Assembly: GCF_041381155.1 (NCBI RefSeq)
Contig: NC_091142.1
Span: 26,797,963-26,861,962, forward strand
Reading direction: 5' to 3'
From: Argopecten irradians
Lineage: Eukaryota; Mollusca; Bivalvia; Pectinida; Pectinidae
Length of the DNA: 64,000 bases
Shown here: one piece after another, positions 46,316-58,700 of the stretch
How the letters are laid out: the number at the start of each line of letters is the position of its first letter
Position numbering within the stretch: the first letter of the stretch is position 1
Translations under genes and position numbers: made by a program
Notes under the pieces: generated by a model
Database searches by the model: none
What the model saw: only the letters and a program-made list of their open reading frames with translations
What the model was told of the DNA's origin: nothing

Positions 46316-46391
46316 AGCTAAAGAGTCAATATTGCTTCACGTGAAATGCATGTGATACTCATGTTCAAGTTTCAATATTGACTCTTTAGCT
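46316..46391. repeat. Perfect 19-bp hairpin, 38-nt loop
   Basis: AGCTAAAGAGTCAATATTG at 46316-46334 and its exact complement at 46373-46391. The loop contains CACGTGAAATGCATGTGATA. Might be a MITE core or a small hairpin RNA; expression is not shown by sequence. Confidence 0.7.
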
Positions 46392-47212
46392 GTAATTATA
46401 ATCTTTTTAATATTTTAGTCTTTCAAGTTCGAATTCTATACAATACACTTGTAGTATATAAATAGAGCTCCAAATAGAGGCCAAGTGGTTGATTATCCAC
46501 TTTACATCGATATTACTGATATTTTTAAGTCATGATATAACGTCCCTGAGGTTGAATCTACACAAACACTTCATACCAAAAACGCATCAATATATTACAT
46601 TACTCTGAATTTGCCATTTTTTATATTTTAATACAGCAGCAATACAACTATCTAGTGCTCTAAATAATTATATGTCTAAAATTTTAAAATTCAATCTGTA
46701 CGACTTAATGAAAAATTAAAAAAAAAAATATTTATACCTATCTGTATTATTTCTTTTAAAAACAACATTCCGTTAGGCAGAATGCAGTGTTCTTACTTGT
46801 TGAATTGTTTATGTTCTTAAGAAATTATAAACATAGTTGGTAGGTTTTCGTTAAATTCATAAGATTATGAAAAATACATTTTATGCATTTTCATAAGAAT
46901 AGGGAGAATCATATTGTTTCCAAAGAAATATAAAACGGTTAAACTTTTTGTAAATAAAATTTTGCTATACGTTCCTTGACGTTCGTTTTGAAAGATAATT
47001 TATATGGTATGATGATGGCGCAATGATATATGGACACCAAGGCCTACCAATATCCTGTAACTATAGGGAATTTCCATCCTTAACTCATTCATAGAAAAAA
47101 ACCATTATATCAGTTACAAAGAAAACTCGAAATTCTGTAATGCGTTCATATGAAAGATTTCCTTAACGTTTAAAGAATATTTGTGAGACTGGGCCCTGAT
47201 TTTAAACTCATG
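46392..47212. other. Intergenic, no gene recognised
   Basis: AT-rich DNA, no family resemblance. Confidence 0.5.
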
Positions 47213-48158
47213 TTAAGGTAGCTCCATAGGTCTTATTGTTTTGCATTCTTCATGCAAATGTCAAATCTGTAAAGAAAAATGGGTGTTCTCGAACTACTTT
47301 TTGAGAGATTTGAGCTTGAAATATGCCATCCTTGCAAATTTGATGACCGAAAATAGAAAAATTCATAAAATTATGTTTTCTGTAATATTAGAGTAAATAT
47401 AGTCTTACCCTGTTGAGTTTTTTCCTAGATTTCTAACGAAAGAACAATATACAAAACTCTCGTATTTTTACAAATGCTAATGAATTTTCGTTATTTCCCA
47501 GAACCGTTTCTATATGTAATTATCATGTTTTGCTATATTTTCGCCCCTTAAAAATCAATGAATAGGCCAAAATGAAAAGGAAAACCCATGCCAATTTCAC
47601 AATATTTGTATATGATGTACCAAAGGTAATGTATTTTTTCAAATACCGTATAAAAACACGGGTTCCTCGATCAAATTTTCAAAATTTTGTAAGCTTGAAG
47701 TTTGTAACTCGCAACCCTTTCCCCATTTCATCCAATGCTAAAATGGATCATATTTGACTATTTTTTTACAATGTTTTTGTGATATTATATCTGTTTTATA
47801 TCTGTTTGTTTTTTATGATTTTCCCTAAATTTTGTGTTCTAAGAAAATCCATATGCGATTTTTTTTGAATTCCGAAATTTTGGTCCGGACGGGTCCCTTC
47901 TTATTATTTATTGCGACGAACGTTACTTCCGGTGTTTGAAAACCCATTCCCATTTACGACAATTTTCATTTAATTTATTTAATGATTTTAAACATTGAAT
48001 ATTATATGTAGACAATTTTCACCTATTGAAAAAAAATATCCAAGTGGAATGTCGTAGCGTATCGGAAACCATTCTGGAATTCATAACAACCTCTGCAGGT
48101 TCCGGTATAGCGTCATATGAATTGGCGCGGTTTTTTATAGTATGAACCTTCTTTTACC
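47213..48158. mobile_element. Non-autonomous DNA element of about 950 bp, copy 2 (inverted relative to 17465-18452)
   Basis: Left end TTAAGGTAGCTCCATAGGTC. The right end, read inward, is GGTTCATACTATAAAAAACC. Aligned with copy 1 through most of its length on the opposite strand. No coding capacity. Confidence 0.65.
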
Positions 48159-48258
48159 TAGGACAAGAATTCCACGGAAGTGGATGTGTCGCCTGCACAG
48201 CATCACGAAAAATAGTTATTTACAGTTGAAAATTCTGTTAATAATTATGTGAAGTTAT

Positions 48259-48530
48259 CAAGCCCCGTAACTCTTGATTTAAAAAAAATTAATTTGATGG
48301 ATTTGACCTTTATCGAACCCATTTAAGATCTCATTGATATAAAGCAATACACCAAATTTGGTTGAAATCGGACAATAAATATAATAGTTATCGAGCGGAA
48401 ACCATGTATTTATGGAATTATTTGTTTTGGCTATTTTAAAGTCTCGTAACTCTTGCAAATATTGACGGATTGTTGAACTCATCCGAGATCTCATTGATAT
48501 AAAGTAATATATCAAATTTGTTCGCAGAAT
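48259..48530 (+). repeat. Two diverged direct copies of a block of about 165 bp
   Basis: CTCGTAACTCTTG/CCCGTAACTCTTG followed by GAGATCTCATTGATATAAAG/AAGATCTCATTGATATAAAG occurs twice, at about 48264 and 48443. Confidence 0.6.
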
Positions 48531-48691
48531 AGATAATTACATTACAGATTTAAAGGAAGGATCAATAACTTCTTTATTTTCCATGGAGGATAACAGGGTT
48601 CTGTTTGCGTCATCACTCTTTCGGATCGTGGCCACACAAACTGATATATGCTGATAAATACAAAGTAATTACTGAAAATATGTTGGACGTA

Positions 48692-49008
48692 CATCCTCGA
48701 TACTCCAGGGGTTCCGATCACTTACGATCTCTACACCCCTGGACTATCTCATGGTGAAATTGAAGGCAGCTCAGCTGAAAATATTTGACCAATCACAGAC
48801 CAGCAAAGATTTCCTTTGAAGACTACAGAGAGAGCGACGCCCAACTTCAAAGTCACATAGTCAACCACAGTGTACCGTTATACGGTTCTTTTGATGTACA
48901 TCAAAGGACTAAATTACCTGTTCTGTTCTGTTGCCTCCAGTTTTACGATGAGATAGTCCAGGGGTGTAGAGATCGTAAGTGATCGGAACCCCTGGAGTAT
49001 CGAGGATG
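48692..49008. mobile_element. Full-length MITE of the CGATACTCCAGGGG family with 9-bp target duplication
   Basis: The long inverted ends CATCCTCGATACTCCAGGGG and the mirror, extended by CCGATCACTTACGATCTC, are flanked by TTGGACGTA at 48683-48691 and 49009-49017. 317 bp, no coding capacity. Best preserved copy of the family here; points to a Mutator-like origin. Confidence 0.9.
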
Positions 49009-49279
49009 TTGGACGTAAGGTGAACATGATAAATCGATGATCAATAATTAGGGTTTCTGACGAATTTGCATATGTACAATACATGACAAAATGGCTAAAA
49101 AACAAAGGTGACTTTCGAATCCTATCCAGATTGTTGATGTAGTGTTATGGTATCATCATAATTACAGACTTCAAGCTAGCACAGAAAAAGCAGAAATAAG
49201 TAACAAAGGTAAAATATGTTCTCTCATGATAATCTTGAGATTGTCAAAGTCAACCTACAACAATTGTGAGCACTAGTTT

Positions 49280-52245
49280 TCCCAGACCCCGATACCTGAT
49301 TGGATATCCAGCCTAGTGAAGCACTAGTTTTTCCAGATCCTGATACGTGATTAGATATCCAGTCACAGTGTAGCGCTAGTTTTCCCAGACACTGATACGT
49401 GATTAGATATCCAGTAACAGTGAAGCATTAGTTTTCCCAGACCCTGATACGTGATTAGATATCAAGTCATAGGGAAGCACTAGTTTTCCCAGACCCTGAT
49501 ACGTGATTAGATATCCAGCCACAGTGTAGCACTAGTTTTCCAAGACCCTGATACGTGATTAGATATCCAGCCATAGTGAAGCACTAGTTTTCCCAGACCA
49601 TGATACGTAATTAGATATCGAGTCACAGTGAAGCATTAGTTTTCCTAGACCCTGATACATGATTAGATATCAAGTCACAGTGAAGCACTAGCTTTCCCAG
49701 ACCCTGATACGTGATTAGATATTCAGTCACAGTGAAGCACTAGTTTTCCCAGACCCTGATACGTGATTAGATATCCAGTCACAGTGAAGCACTAGTTTTC
49801 CCAGACCCTGATATGTGATTAGATATCTAGTCAAAGTGTAGCACTAGTTTTCCCTGACCCTGATACGTGATTAGATATCCAGTAACGGTGAAGAACTAGT
49901 TTTCCCAGACCCTGATACGTGATTAGATATCCAGTCACAATGAAGCACTAGTTTTCCCAAACCCTGATACGTGATTAGATATCCAGTAATAATGAACAAT
50001 AGTTTTTCCAGAACCCTGATACGTGATTAGATATCCAGCCATAGTGAAGCACTAGTTTTCCCAGACCCTGATACGTGATTAGATATCCAGTCACAGTGTA
50101 GCACTAGTTTTCCCAGACCCTGATATGTGATTAGATATCCAGTCACAGTAGTTGCACTAGTTTTCCAAGACCCTGATACGTGATTAGATATCCAGTCACA
50201 GTGAAGCACTAGTTTTCCCAGACCCTGATACGTGATTAGATATCCAGTCACAGTGAAGCACTAGTTTTCCCAGACCCTGATACGTGATTAGATATCCAGC
50301 CATAGTGAAGCACTAGTTTTTCCAGACCCTGATACGTGATTAGATATCCAGTCACAGTGAAGCACTAGTTTTCCCAGACCCTGATACGTGATTAGATATC
50401 CAGTCACAGATAGTGAAGCACTAGTTTTCCCAGACCCTGATACGTGATTAGATATCCAGTCATAGTGAAGCACTAGTTTTCCCAGACCCTGATACGTGAT
50501 TAGATATCCAGTCACAGTGAAGCACTAGTTTTCCCAGACCCTGATACGTGATTAGATATCCAGCCATAGTGAAGCACTAGTTTTCCCAGACCCTGATACG
50601 TGATTAGATATCCAGTCACAGTGAAGCACTAGTTTTCCCAGACCCTGATACGTGATTAGATATCCAGCCATAGTGAAGCACTAGTTTTCCCAGACCCTGA
50701 TACGTGATTAGATATCCAGCCATAGTGAAGCACTAGTTTTCCCAGACCCTGATACGTGATTAGATATCCAGCCACAGTGAAGCACTAGTTTTCCCAGACC
50801 CTGATACGTGATTAGATATCCAGTCACAGTGAAGCACTAGTTTTCCCAGACCCTGATACGTGATTAGATATCCAGCCATAGTGAAGCACTAGTTTTCCCA
50901 GACCCTGATACGTGATTAGATATCCAGTCATAGTGAAGCACTAGTTTTCCCAGACCCTGATACGTGATTAGATATCCAGCCATAGTGAAGCACTAGTAGT
51001 TTTCCCCAGACCCTGATACGTGATTAGATATTCAGTCATAGTGAAGCACTAGTTTTCCCAGACCCTGATACGTGATTAGATATCCAGCCATAGTGAAGCA
51101 CTAGTTTTCCCAGACCCTGATACGTGATTAGATATCCAGTCACAGTGAAACACTAGTTTTTCCAGACCCTGATACGTGATTAGATATCCAGCCATAGTGA
51201 AGCACTAGTTTTCCCAGACCCTGATACGTGATTAGATATCCAGCCATAGTGAAGCACTAGTTTTTCCCAGACCCTGATACGTGATTAGATATCCAAGTCA
51301 CAGTGAAGCACTAGTTTTCCCAGACCCTGATACGTGATTAGATATCCAGTCACAAGTGAAGCACTAGTTTTTCCCAGACCCTGATACGTGATTAGATATC
51401 CAGCAAGTGAAGCACTAGTTTTCCCAGACCCTGATACGTGATTAGATATCAGCCATAGTGAAGCACTAGTTTTTCCCAGACCCTGATACGTGATTAGATA
51501 TCCAGCACAGTGAAGCACTAGTTTTCCCAGACCCTGATACGTGATTAGATATCCCCATAGTGAAGCACTAGTTTTCCCAGACCCTGATACGTGATTAGAT
51601 ATCCAGCAAAGTGAAGCACTAGTTTTCCCAGACCCTGATACGTGATTAGATATCCAGTCACATGAAGCACTAGTTTTCCCAGACCCTGATACGTGATTAG
51701 ATATCCAGCCACAGTGAAGCACTAGTTTTCCCAGACCCTGATACGTGATTAGATATCCAGCCATAGTGAAGCACTAGTTTTCCCAGACCCTGATACGTGA
51801 TTAGATATCCAGTCACAATGAAGCACTAGTTTTTCCAGACCCTGATACGTGATTAGATATCCAGCACAATGAAGCACTAGTTTTCCCAGACCCTGATACG
51901 TGATTAGATATCCAGTCACAGTGAAGCACTAGTTTTCCCAGACCCTGATACGTGATTAGATATCCAGTCACAGTGAAGCACTAGTTTTCCCAGACCCTGA
52001 TACGTGATTAGATATCCAGTCACAGTGTAGCACTAGTTTTCCCAGACCCTGATACGTGATTAGATATCCAGTAACAGTGAAGCATTAATTTTCCCAGTCC
52101 CTGATACCTGATTAGATATCCAGTCACAGTGTAGCGCTAGTTTTCCCAGACCCTGATACGTGATTAGATATCCAGTAACAGTGAAGCATAAGTTTTCCCA
52201 GACCCTGATACGTGATTAGATATCAAGTCATAGGAAAGCATTAGT
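49280..52245. repeat. 3-kb satellite, 52-bp unit
   Basis: About 57 units with core CCCTGATACGTGATTAGATA preceded by GCACTAGTTTTCCCAGA. Central units are almost identical and alternate CAGTCACAGTG with CAGCCATAGTG; both edges are more diverged. Units at about 51280-51670 carry small indels at one fixed place, just after GATATCC. Confidence 0.95.
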
Positions 52246-52589
52246 TTTTCATTAATATCCTTGATTGTATTAAAAACAGTTGACAGCGAATCGTTCACAT
52301 AATTATTAAATCCATTTTTTAAAATTTCAGATATATATAGGATCTTACATGAGTGATAATTGTTTTATGATATTTTATGAAACGAGAGGATGGCCATTCA
52401 GACATTCCTCCTCTAATTTCTTGGCTCTTGTTTTCAACATGTGAAGTGCACATTTACATTTCTGTAACACTCTCTGACTGTGGTCTCTGTACATCAAACA
52501 AAACAGTACAGCTAGAGAAACGTTTAAGTAGTATTACACTAATGAATCACAGAATACCAATAGATTCATATATGATCTTAAATTAGTGT
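52246..52589. other. Right flank of the satellite, no gene
   Basis: AT-rich; nothing recognised. Confidence 0.5.
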
Positions 52590-53000
52590 GCATATCATAT
52601 GAGATTTTATGAAACGAGTCTAAGAAGTTTTTAGTTTTGCGAGCCTTATCGAACACAAATTAAGACTTCGAGACGAATTTCATAAAATCACATATTAAAT
52701 TAACACAAATTTAGGATACTTTTATTACATAACTACAAAAACCTACATTTCAAAGAATCTCACGTCAAAATGTATTCCGAAAATTCAGCGGAAGCCGCCA
52801 TTTTGTCCCGCCGTCTTCATAATCCTGACGTCACGTCATTTTTGACGATATTTTATTATTTCAGTCTAGCGTCACATTAAATTTCTATTCTATGAAAAAA
52901 GCTCTAGATTATACTACACTAATGACATATGCAAAAACATTACACGGACGAAATCACTAGATATCACGAGGATTATCTGATAAAAACCTAAAATAAGGTC
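52590..53000. repeat. Dispersed repeat, inverted partner of 19134-19430
   Basis: Contains CACGTCAAAATGTATTCCGA, AGCCGCCATTTTGTCCCG and CCTGACGTCACGTCA, matching 19260-19345 on the other strand. Confidence 0.45.
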
Positions 53001-54423
53001 CTTTAATATCGAAATTCATTTTTAACTTACGTTTCATTAATTCCAACTTTCAACCGATACCATACTACCTCCTGTATGTAAAAAACATGTAATAGATATC
53101 TTTCAGTCACAATGTTAACGTTTAATAATATATTTTATAGATAATAAGCTCTGCACCTTGATGTAAGCAAGCTTAATACATATATATAAATGCATTAAGA
53201 GTGCGAAACCATTTATCGTTGCTCACGAACCGGTAAACGTATTAATTACGTAATTAAAAGTTTTTTACAACTTCAAGATTAATGATCACATCATTTCAAG
53301 CTATCACTTTCATGGCAATGAGATCGGCGCTAATGAGAAAAGCTTACAAAAGAATGCTTCTCTTGCAATGAGATTGACACTTGAACGATCTTATGTAAGA
53401 TGAACGCTATAACAAGTAACAGGTGAACAAATAAAAGAGATAAAACAGTTAATGAGAAACGGGGATACGTTTTTATTCGTGAGTTAATTAATGGTCTAGA
53501 CTCGCAAGATACCCTTCGGTCGTCATAATTCTGCAAATATGCAGTATGATAACTTAACATTGGAATCTGAGTACGAGTATATATCGATTTTTATAAACTA
53601 GAATTAATTTGTAGAAATTTCTTTAAAAGAAATTTCTCGTGATTAGGTAAATTGATTTAGTGTGGATGTAATAAATACAAGGTCCAGCAGACACGTGCCT
53701 TTTCAAAACGTGTGCAATTGCTAAATAGATGGTAAATAAAAAAACGTTGAGTTTCTTTTTAAATAAAGGACACTGACTTCTTTTTAACACTCAAATGCAA
53801 TTAACTTAAATATCATTGTAACATTGCTTCATCGGTAAGGGCCATTGTAATATTGTCATTTATATGTCATGGTGATAAGGACATTCGCCGCGAATCTATA
53901 ATTGAGGGACAGACATCTTACGACCGAAAGAATAAACATAGATATGTTAATCAAAGTGCATTATTCGATTTGTCTGCAGTCCTCTTTTGTGTTATAGGAT
54001 CATAACACTAACCAGAATTAGGTATAATGCTTAAACATATGCATCCATACCTGGACCTTTTGTTGTCTTCTCCAACAGCTATGACAATGCCTATATGACG
54101 TAGCCTCTTTTCCTTTCCTCACACTAGAAAGCTTACTGCAATGTTCAATCAGCTGGATTGCATCAATAATTATGGTACCGCGAAACACTCATTTTGTGTT
54201 AATCATCAAGGGATTTCTGAAAACCTGTACCAGGTATCTATTATCTTTGATTGAATTACTTTTTGGTGGATGTCACTCCTCTGGTTTGGTCTTAAGGAAC
54301 ATACGATGTTAGTATACATATATATATTTATTTAAACAGTGTTACAGCCATGTTAGGCAGACACGCCTATACCACATTATCATTAGGAACTCAACTTTCA
54401 TTCATCAAATTGTTGGTAATTGG
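53001..54423. other. Intergenic, no gene recognised
   Basis: AT-rich DNA with incidental open frames. Confidence 0.5.
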
Positions 54424-54795
54424 TCATCCTCGATACTCCATGTGTTACTATCATAGACGTAATACCATCCCCTGTCATATTAACACTGGAGGCAGTTCAG
54501 GAGAAACAAACTGACCAATCACAGGCCTGCAGAGACTTTCTTTGAACAGAGAAAAATACAGAGAGAGCGACGCCCAACTTTAAATCAATACAGTCAAATA
54601 CAGTGTACCGATTATTTTAGTGCACATCAAAAGATCAAATTACCTGTGTTGACTTTGTTGCCTCTAGTTTTAAAATGTTTCAAGATTTCAAGTTTTTTTT
54701 ATTTATTTCATTCATAACATATGTGCATATGTAACAAAATAAAGCATGGGTGAATAATAACATCACTGATAGTAACCCCTGAAATATCGAGGGTG
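54424..54795. mobile_element. MITE of the CGATACTCCAGGGG family with an internal insertion
   Basis: Left end CATCCTCGATACTCCATG, interior blocks shared with 48692-49008 (GAGAGCGACGCCCAACTT, CAAATTACCTGT), then about 100 bp of unrelated T-rich DNA, and a worn right end TATCGAGGGTG. Flanks GTAATTGGT / GTAATTGCC agree at seven of nine positions. Confidence 0.75.
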
Positions 54796-55400
54796 GTAAT
54801 TGCCATACTCAATCAATCACGCTGCCACAATTTCTCCGAGAAATATATGCGGCTTTTTACTATGTTGCTTTAAGAGTAACGGTTCTCAATTTTGCATGGA
54901 TCAATAGCAATAGCCCGCGGAATCGCGAAAATATACTTACGAAATAACTGGCTTTTCGATGCCTAAGAAATATTACTTTAAATCTACAAAAACAATCGCA
55001 CGCAAAAAGTGAATAATACAGTATGTGTGCCAACTGGTATGAATAACACAATCAATCACCACTAATGAGGGCAAATATCTATGACCTCTTTTGAGCGTCA
55101 CGGTAAATTAATTCTGTTTTATACGGTGATACTGGAGCTTATTTCAATGGCGTTACCGTCTGAAACTTCCACTGAAAGAAAAGAAAAAGAAAAAGAATGA
55201 TAAAATAGGATGAAGTTAAATAAATTGTTTTGTCGTTTTGTGGAAAGATAAAGACAAGGCAGTGGTAAATTATTGGTAAAACTGATTTTTGGATAAGATA
55301 AGCAAAACAGAAATTACGGAATTCGATATAACGCAGTGTGTATATGTGTATGTGATTTACAACTTATCAATACAAATGCAAAGTACCAGAAGAATTGTTC
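54796..55400. other. Region 3' of the MFSD12-like gene
   Basis: AT-rich; no gene seen. Confidence 0.5.
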
Positions 55401-55406
55401 TTTATT
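55401..55406 (-). terminator. Polyadenylation signal AATAAA of the MFSD12-like gene
   Basis: AATAAA on the minus strand, about 150 nt after the stop codon. The intervening 3' untranslated region holds a short tandem repeat. Confidence 0.55.
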
Positions 55407-55444
55407 TTGTCTCAGGTCAGAAATTCTTTTTTTTTTCAATGATC

Positions 55445-55545
55445 GGAAATGTTTTACAATTGATGGAACAGCCAGACTACAATGCTTTACAATCGATGGA
55501 ACAGCCAGACTACAATGCTTTATAATCAATTGAACAGCCAGACTA
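55445..55545. repeat. 33-bp tandem repeat, three copies, in the 3' untranslated region
   Basis: GATGGAACAGCCAGACTACA recurs every 33 bp with small changes (GATGG, GATGG, ATTGA). Confidence 0.85.
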
Positions 55546-55552
55546 CAGTACT

Positions 55553-55730
55553 TTACATTAGAAACAGGATGTGAGCTCTAAGACAATGCTTACGACTTTG
55601 TTGTTCCTCATCAATGCCGACTATTTTGGCGAGAGATAGTACTAGAAAACTGATGAAGGTCGTACCACCGGGCATGGATAGCATCACACTTCTGTAGAAA
55701 AGTTTACAGTCATCGGACTCTGCATCAAGT
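55553..55730 (-). CDS. MFSD12-like, last exon
   Basis: Acceptor TGTTTCAG; phase-2 join. Encodes LDAESDDCKLFYRSVMLSM and the final hydrophobic segment; the stop is after LFLM. Confidence 0.85.
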
Positions 55731-58700
55731 CTGAAACACACAATCGGACTATCTATGTTGATACTGCAATTGTTTTACGCGAGGAGTTTTTTGCTCAGTT
55801 CCCATATGCAGTAGAATTCTATTAACTCTAACTCGACGGGACATTGAGAAATATTCAAATTAAATGAGCGGTAAAATAAAACCGTCGTTAAAGCTAGATA
55901 AATATACAAAATCACACCTTTGTTTCCCAAACTGCATTGAAGAAATAGTAAGTGTGTTTGCGGTTTCTTTGTTTGTACATGAAACTTATAAACTTATGGT
56001 CATTGTACGAGACGTATTGCTAATAAAATTGACACCTTTTGAGCAATTAAATGTTACCAGTGAGTTTTGTAGCTCCCCTTTAAGAAAGTACAATAAGCTA
56101 AACTGCTCATGGCATGAAAAGCTCTACTTTTACATTAAAAGGATCCAATAGTTATTTTGAATCATTTGGGTATTGCTGTCCGAAATGTATCGCATTAAAT
56201 GATGTATCTCTCAAGCTGCGTAATATCATCTGCAATGCATTCAGAAGAATTTCGGTAGGAATATAGGATAAAATAATGCATTTCTCTTTCAATATGACCT
56301 ATGTTAATGTAATATCATTTGAGACATAACTACATTCTTATAACAGTGTTTACAGAAGCATAGAAAAATGTTCAACATCGTCGTAACATGTATCCTTCCT
56401 GAATTGTAAAATCGCATGACGCATACTTAATAAACACCCTACCTGCAGGGACTAAGTAACTGGACCAGTAGGATGGCAACAGCCTGAATAACCTTCTCGT
56501 TAACACCAAACAATGCTGCTCCGGAATCCTACAAATTCAATTAGGATTTATTTTCAATTCTGTTTTCATCGTGTTATGTGAACATTTACAGAAAAAAATA
56601 AACATATGACAAAAATTATACATGTAAGTACCTTGATTTACTTTCTGGTCAATAGAATAGGCAAGTCGATCAAATATATTCCTGACGAATTGTTTGCTAA
56701 AAATATTTTTCTTCTTCTGAGAGTCTATAAACGAATTATTTGCATAAATATCACCTACAACGGGAGATCCGGTCAAGTCGGTCATCATGGAAACTGACCG
56801 CACCTGTAGAGTGGACAGTCCCACTCCCAGTAGACAGGCTGTGGCATACACCTGACCACTACTCTCGACGGGGATGAAAAACAGCCAGACAGAGGCTCCT
56901 AATACACAGCCTTCCCCAATAGCGAATGTCCGCTAAAGACAAAATAATCACATACAATGTTCATATAACGATAATGACTAGATTTTCTAATAATAAACAA
57001 CATGACCTATAGTGAACGTTCTTTCAATGACACAAACATTTTTTCTGAATATGCATATTACACGGTTAGCTGCCCTTCAGGGTAGGTTTTGAATGTGACG
57101 TCATGTGTTTGTGTTTGAGAAAAAGAGACGACGAATTATGCTCACAAAATAGTGACGTCACAATGTAAACCTCAGGAAAGGGGGTACAAACGTATATATG
57201 AAGTATGGATGATGACAATTAAACCGCGATTCCGGGATTAATACTGATTGTGACGAGCAAAGATTAATGACAACCTTTCGGAACAATAGACAATTGACAG
57301 CAAAATGAAAACATTGTTATATTGAAAAATTAATTACATCACGAGGTTGAGTTTTGGGAGGCAACATATGACATCATTTTGAAAGTGATGAACAAAAGAT
57401 TATCTTATAGCGAACAACAAATCAAATGGGATAAATAGAAAGAAAAAAATTAAAATGTAATACAATAATAATAAAATATAATAGAATAATGATAAAATAT
57501 AATACAATGATAATAAAATATTATACAATGATGATGCATTGATAAGAAAAGATATCACGATGATAGGAAACTTTAATACTAGGTTAGGGAAAGATAATAC
57601 AATAATACGATAATCCAACGATGAGAAAATATAATGCAATGACAGCAATATATAATAGAATGATAAGAAAAGATAATATAATGATAAGATAATACATCGA
57701 TGGGAAAATAAGTACAGTGACAGCATATATACATGAAGAAATATATCAAAAAATAACCATCGAGAAAATAAGTACAGTGACAGCAATATATAATACAAGA
57801 TAAGAAAAAATACAATAATACATACCACGATGAAATAATAGTGACAGCAATATAATACAATGATAAGAAAATAGATACAATAATACGATAACCCATCGAT
57901 GGGAAAATAAGTAGTGACAGCAATATATAATACAATGATAGAAAATTAAAGATAACAAAATGATAAGAATAGATAAAAAAAACTTATATAAAATTGATAA
58001 TTATGTACTACTTTTGCTGGTTATTTGTTTCTATAGCAAACGTCTGCTAGAAATCCGAATAAAGTTTGGTTATAGGAGGGAACACTATTTCATGTAAATT
58101 ATCTGTTCATGTTTGGAAGAAAACAGCTTTTCAGATCCATCTTCAACAGTCTATATGGGGGTATGGAGATTTAGAAGAAGAATATTAATGTATTATGTAA
58201 TATTATTTATGATGTTATTGCGGTAATCATTGCATAACACTAATAAATTGGATCTAATATCCCTAATACACAGACGTGCTCGATAGCGATTGTCTTCTAA
58301 AAATAGGAAATTGCTGGCATTGGCTACATCTATTCTCCTGACCAATGCATATCATTCTCTTTCGATTTAAGTTGAAATAAATTCGTTATTTGGCTGAAGT
58401 TATGTTGTGAAATATCAGCATAGGATGTTTTATCATGTAAATCTAAATATACAACAACAACAAGAAGGAGAAACTAGACGATATAGATCACTGTGACCCA
58501 GTTGATATTTCCTAAACGTTAACTTCATTATACCCTCATAACCTCAACAAAATAAACATCTATTCCTTATATTTACAGTTTTCAAGTAAATGAATATCAT
58601 TTTTCCCGCGGCAGTTGCATATTTTTTATTAAAATATCCATATTTTTTTTCTCTCCCGTCATCGTCAACGAATTCGATTGAACAGCTGATTGGAATCGAG

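Noticed and set aside
50027-51764. Minus-strand frames with repeated GYLITYQGLGK and DWISNHVSGSGK
   Set aside because: They are translations of the 52-bp satellite; 52 is not a multiple of three, so the frame drifts.
57400-57958. Minus-strand frames rich in Tyr, Leu, Ser and Ile
   Set aside because: Produced by the AT-rich irregular repeat in the intron.
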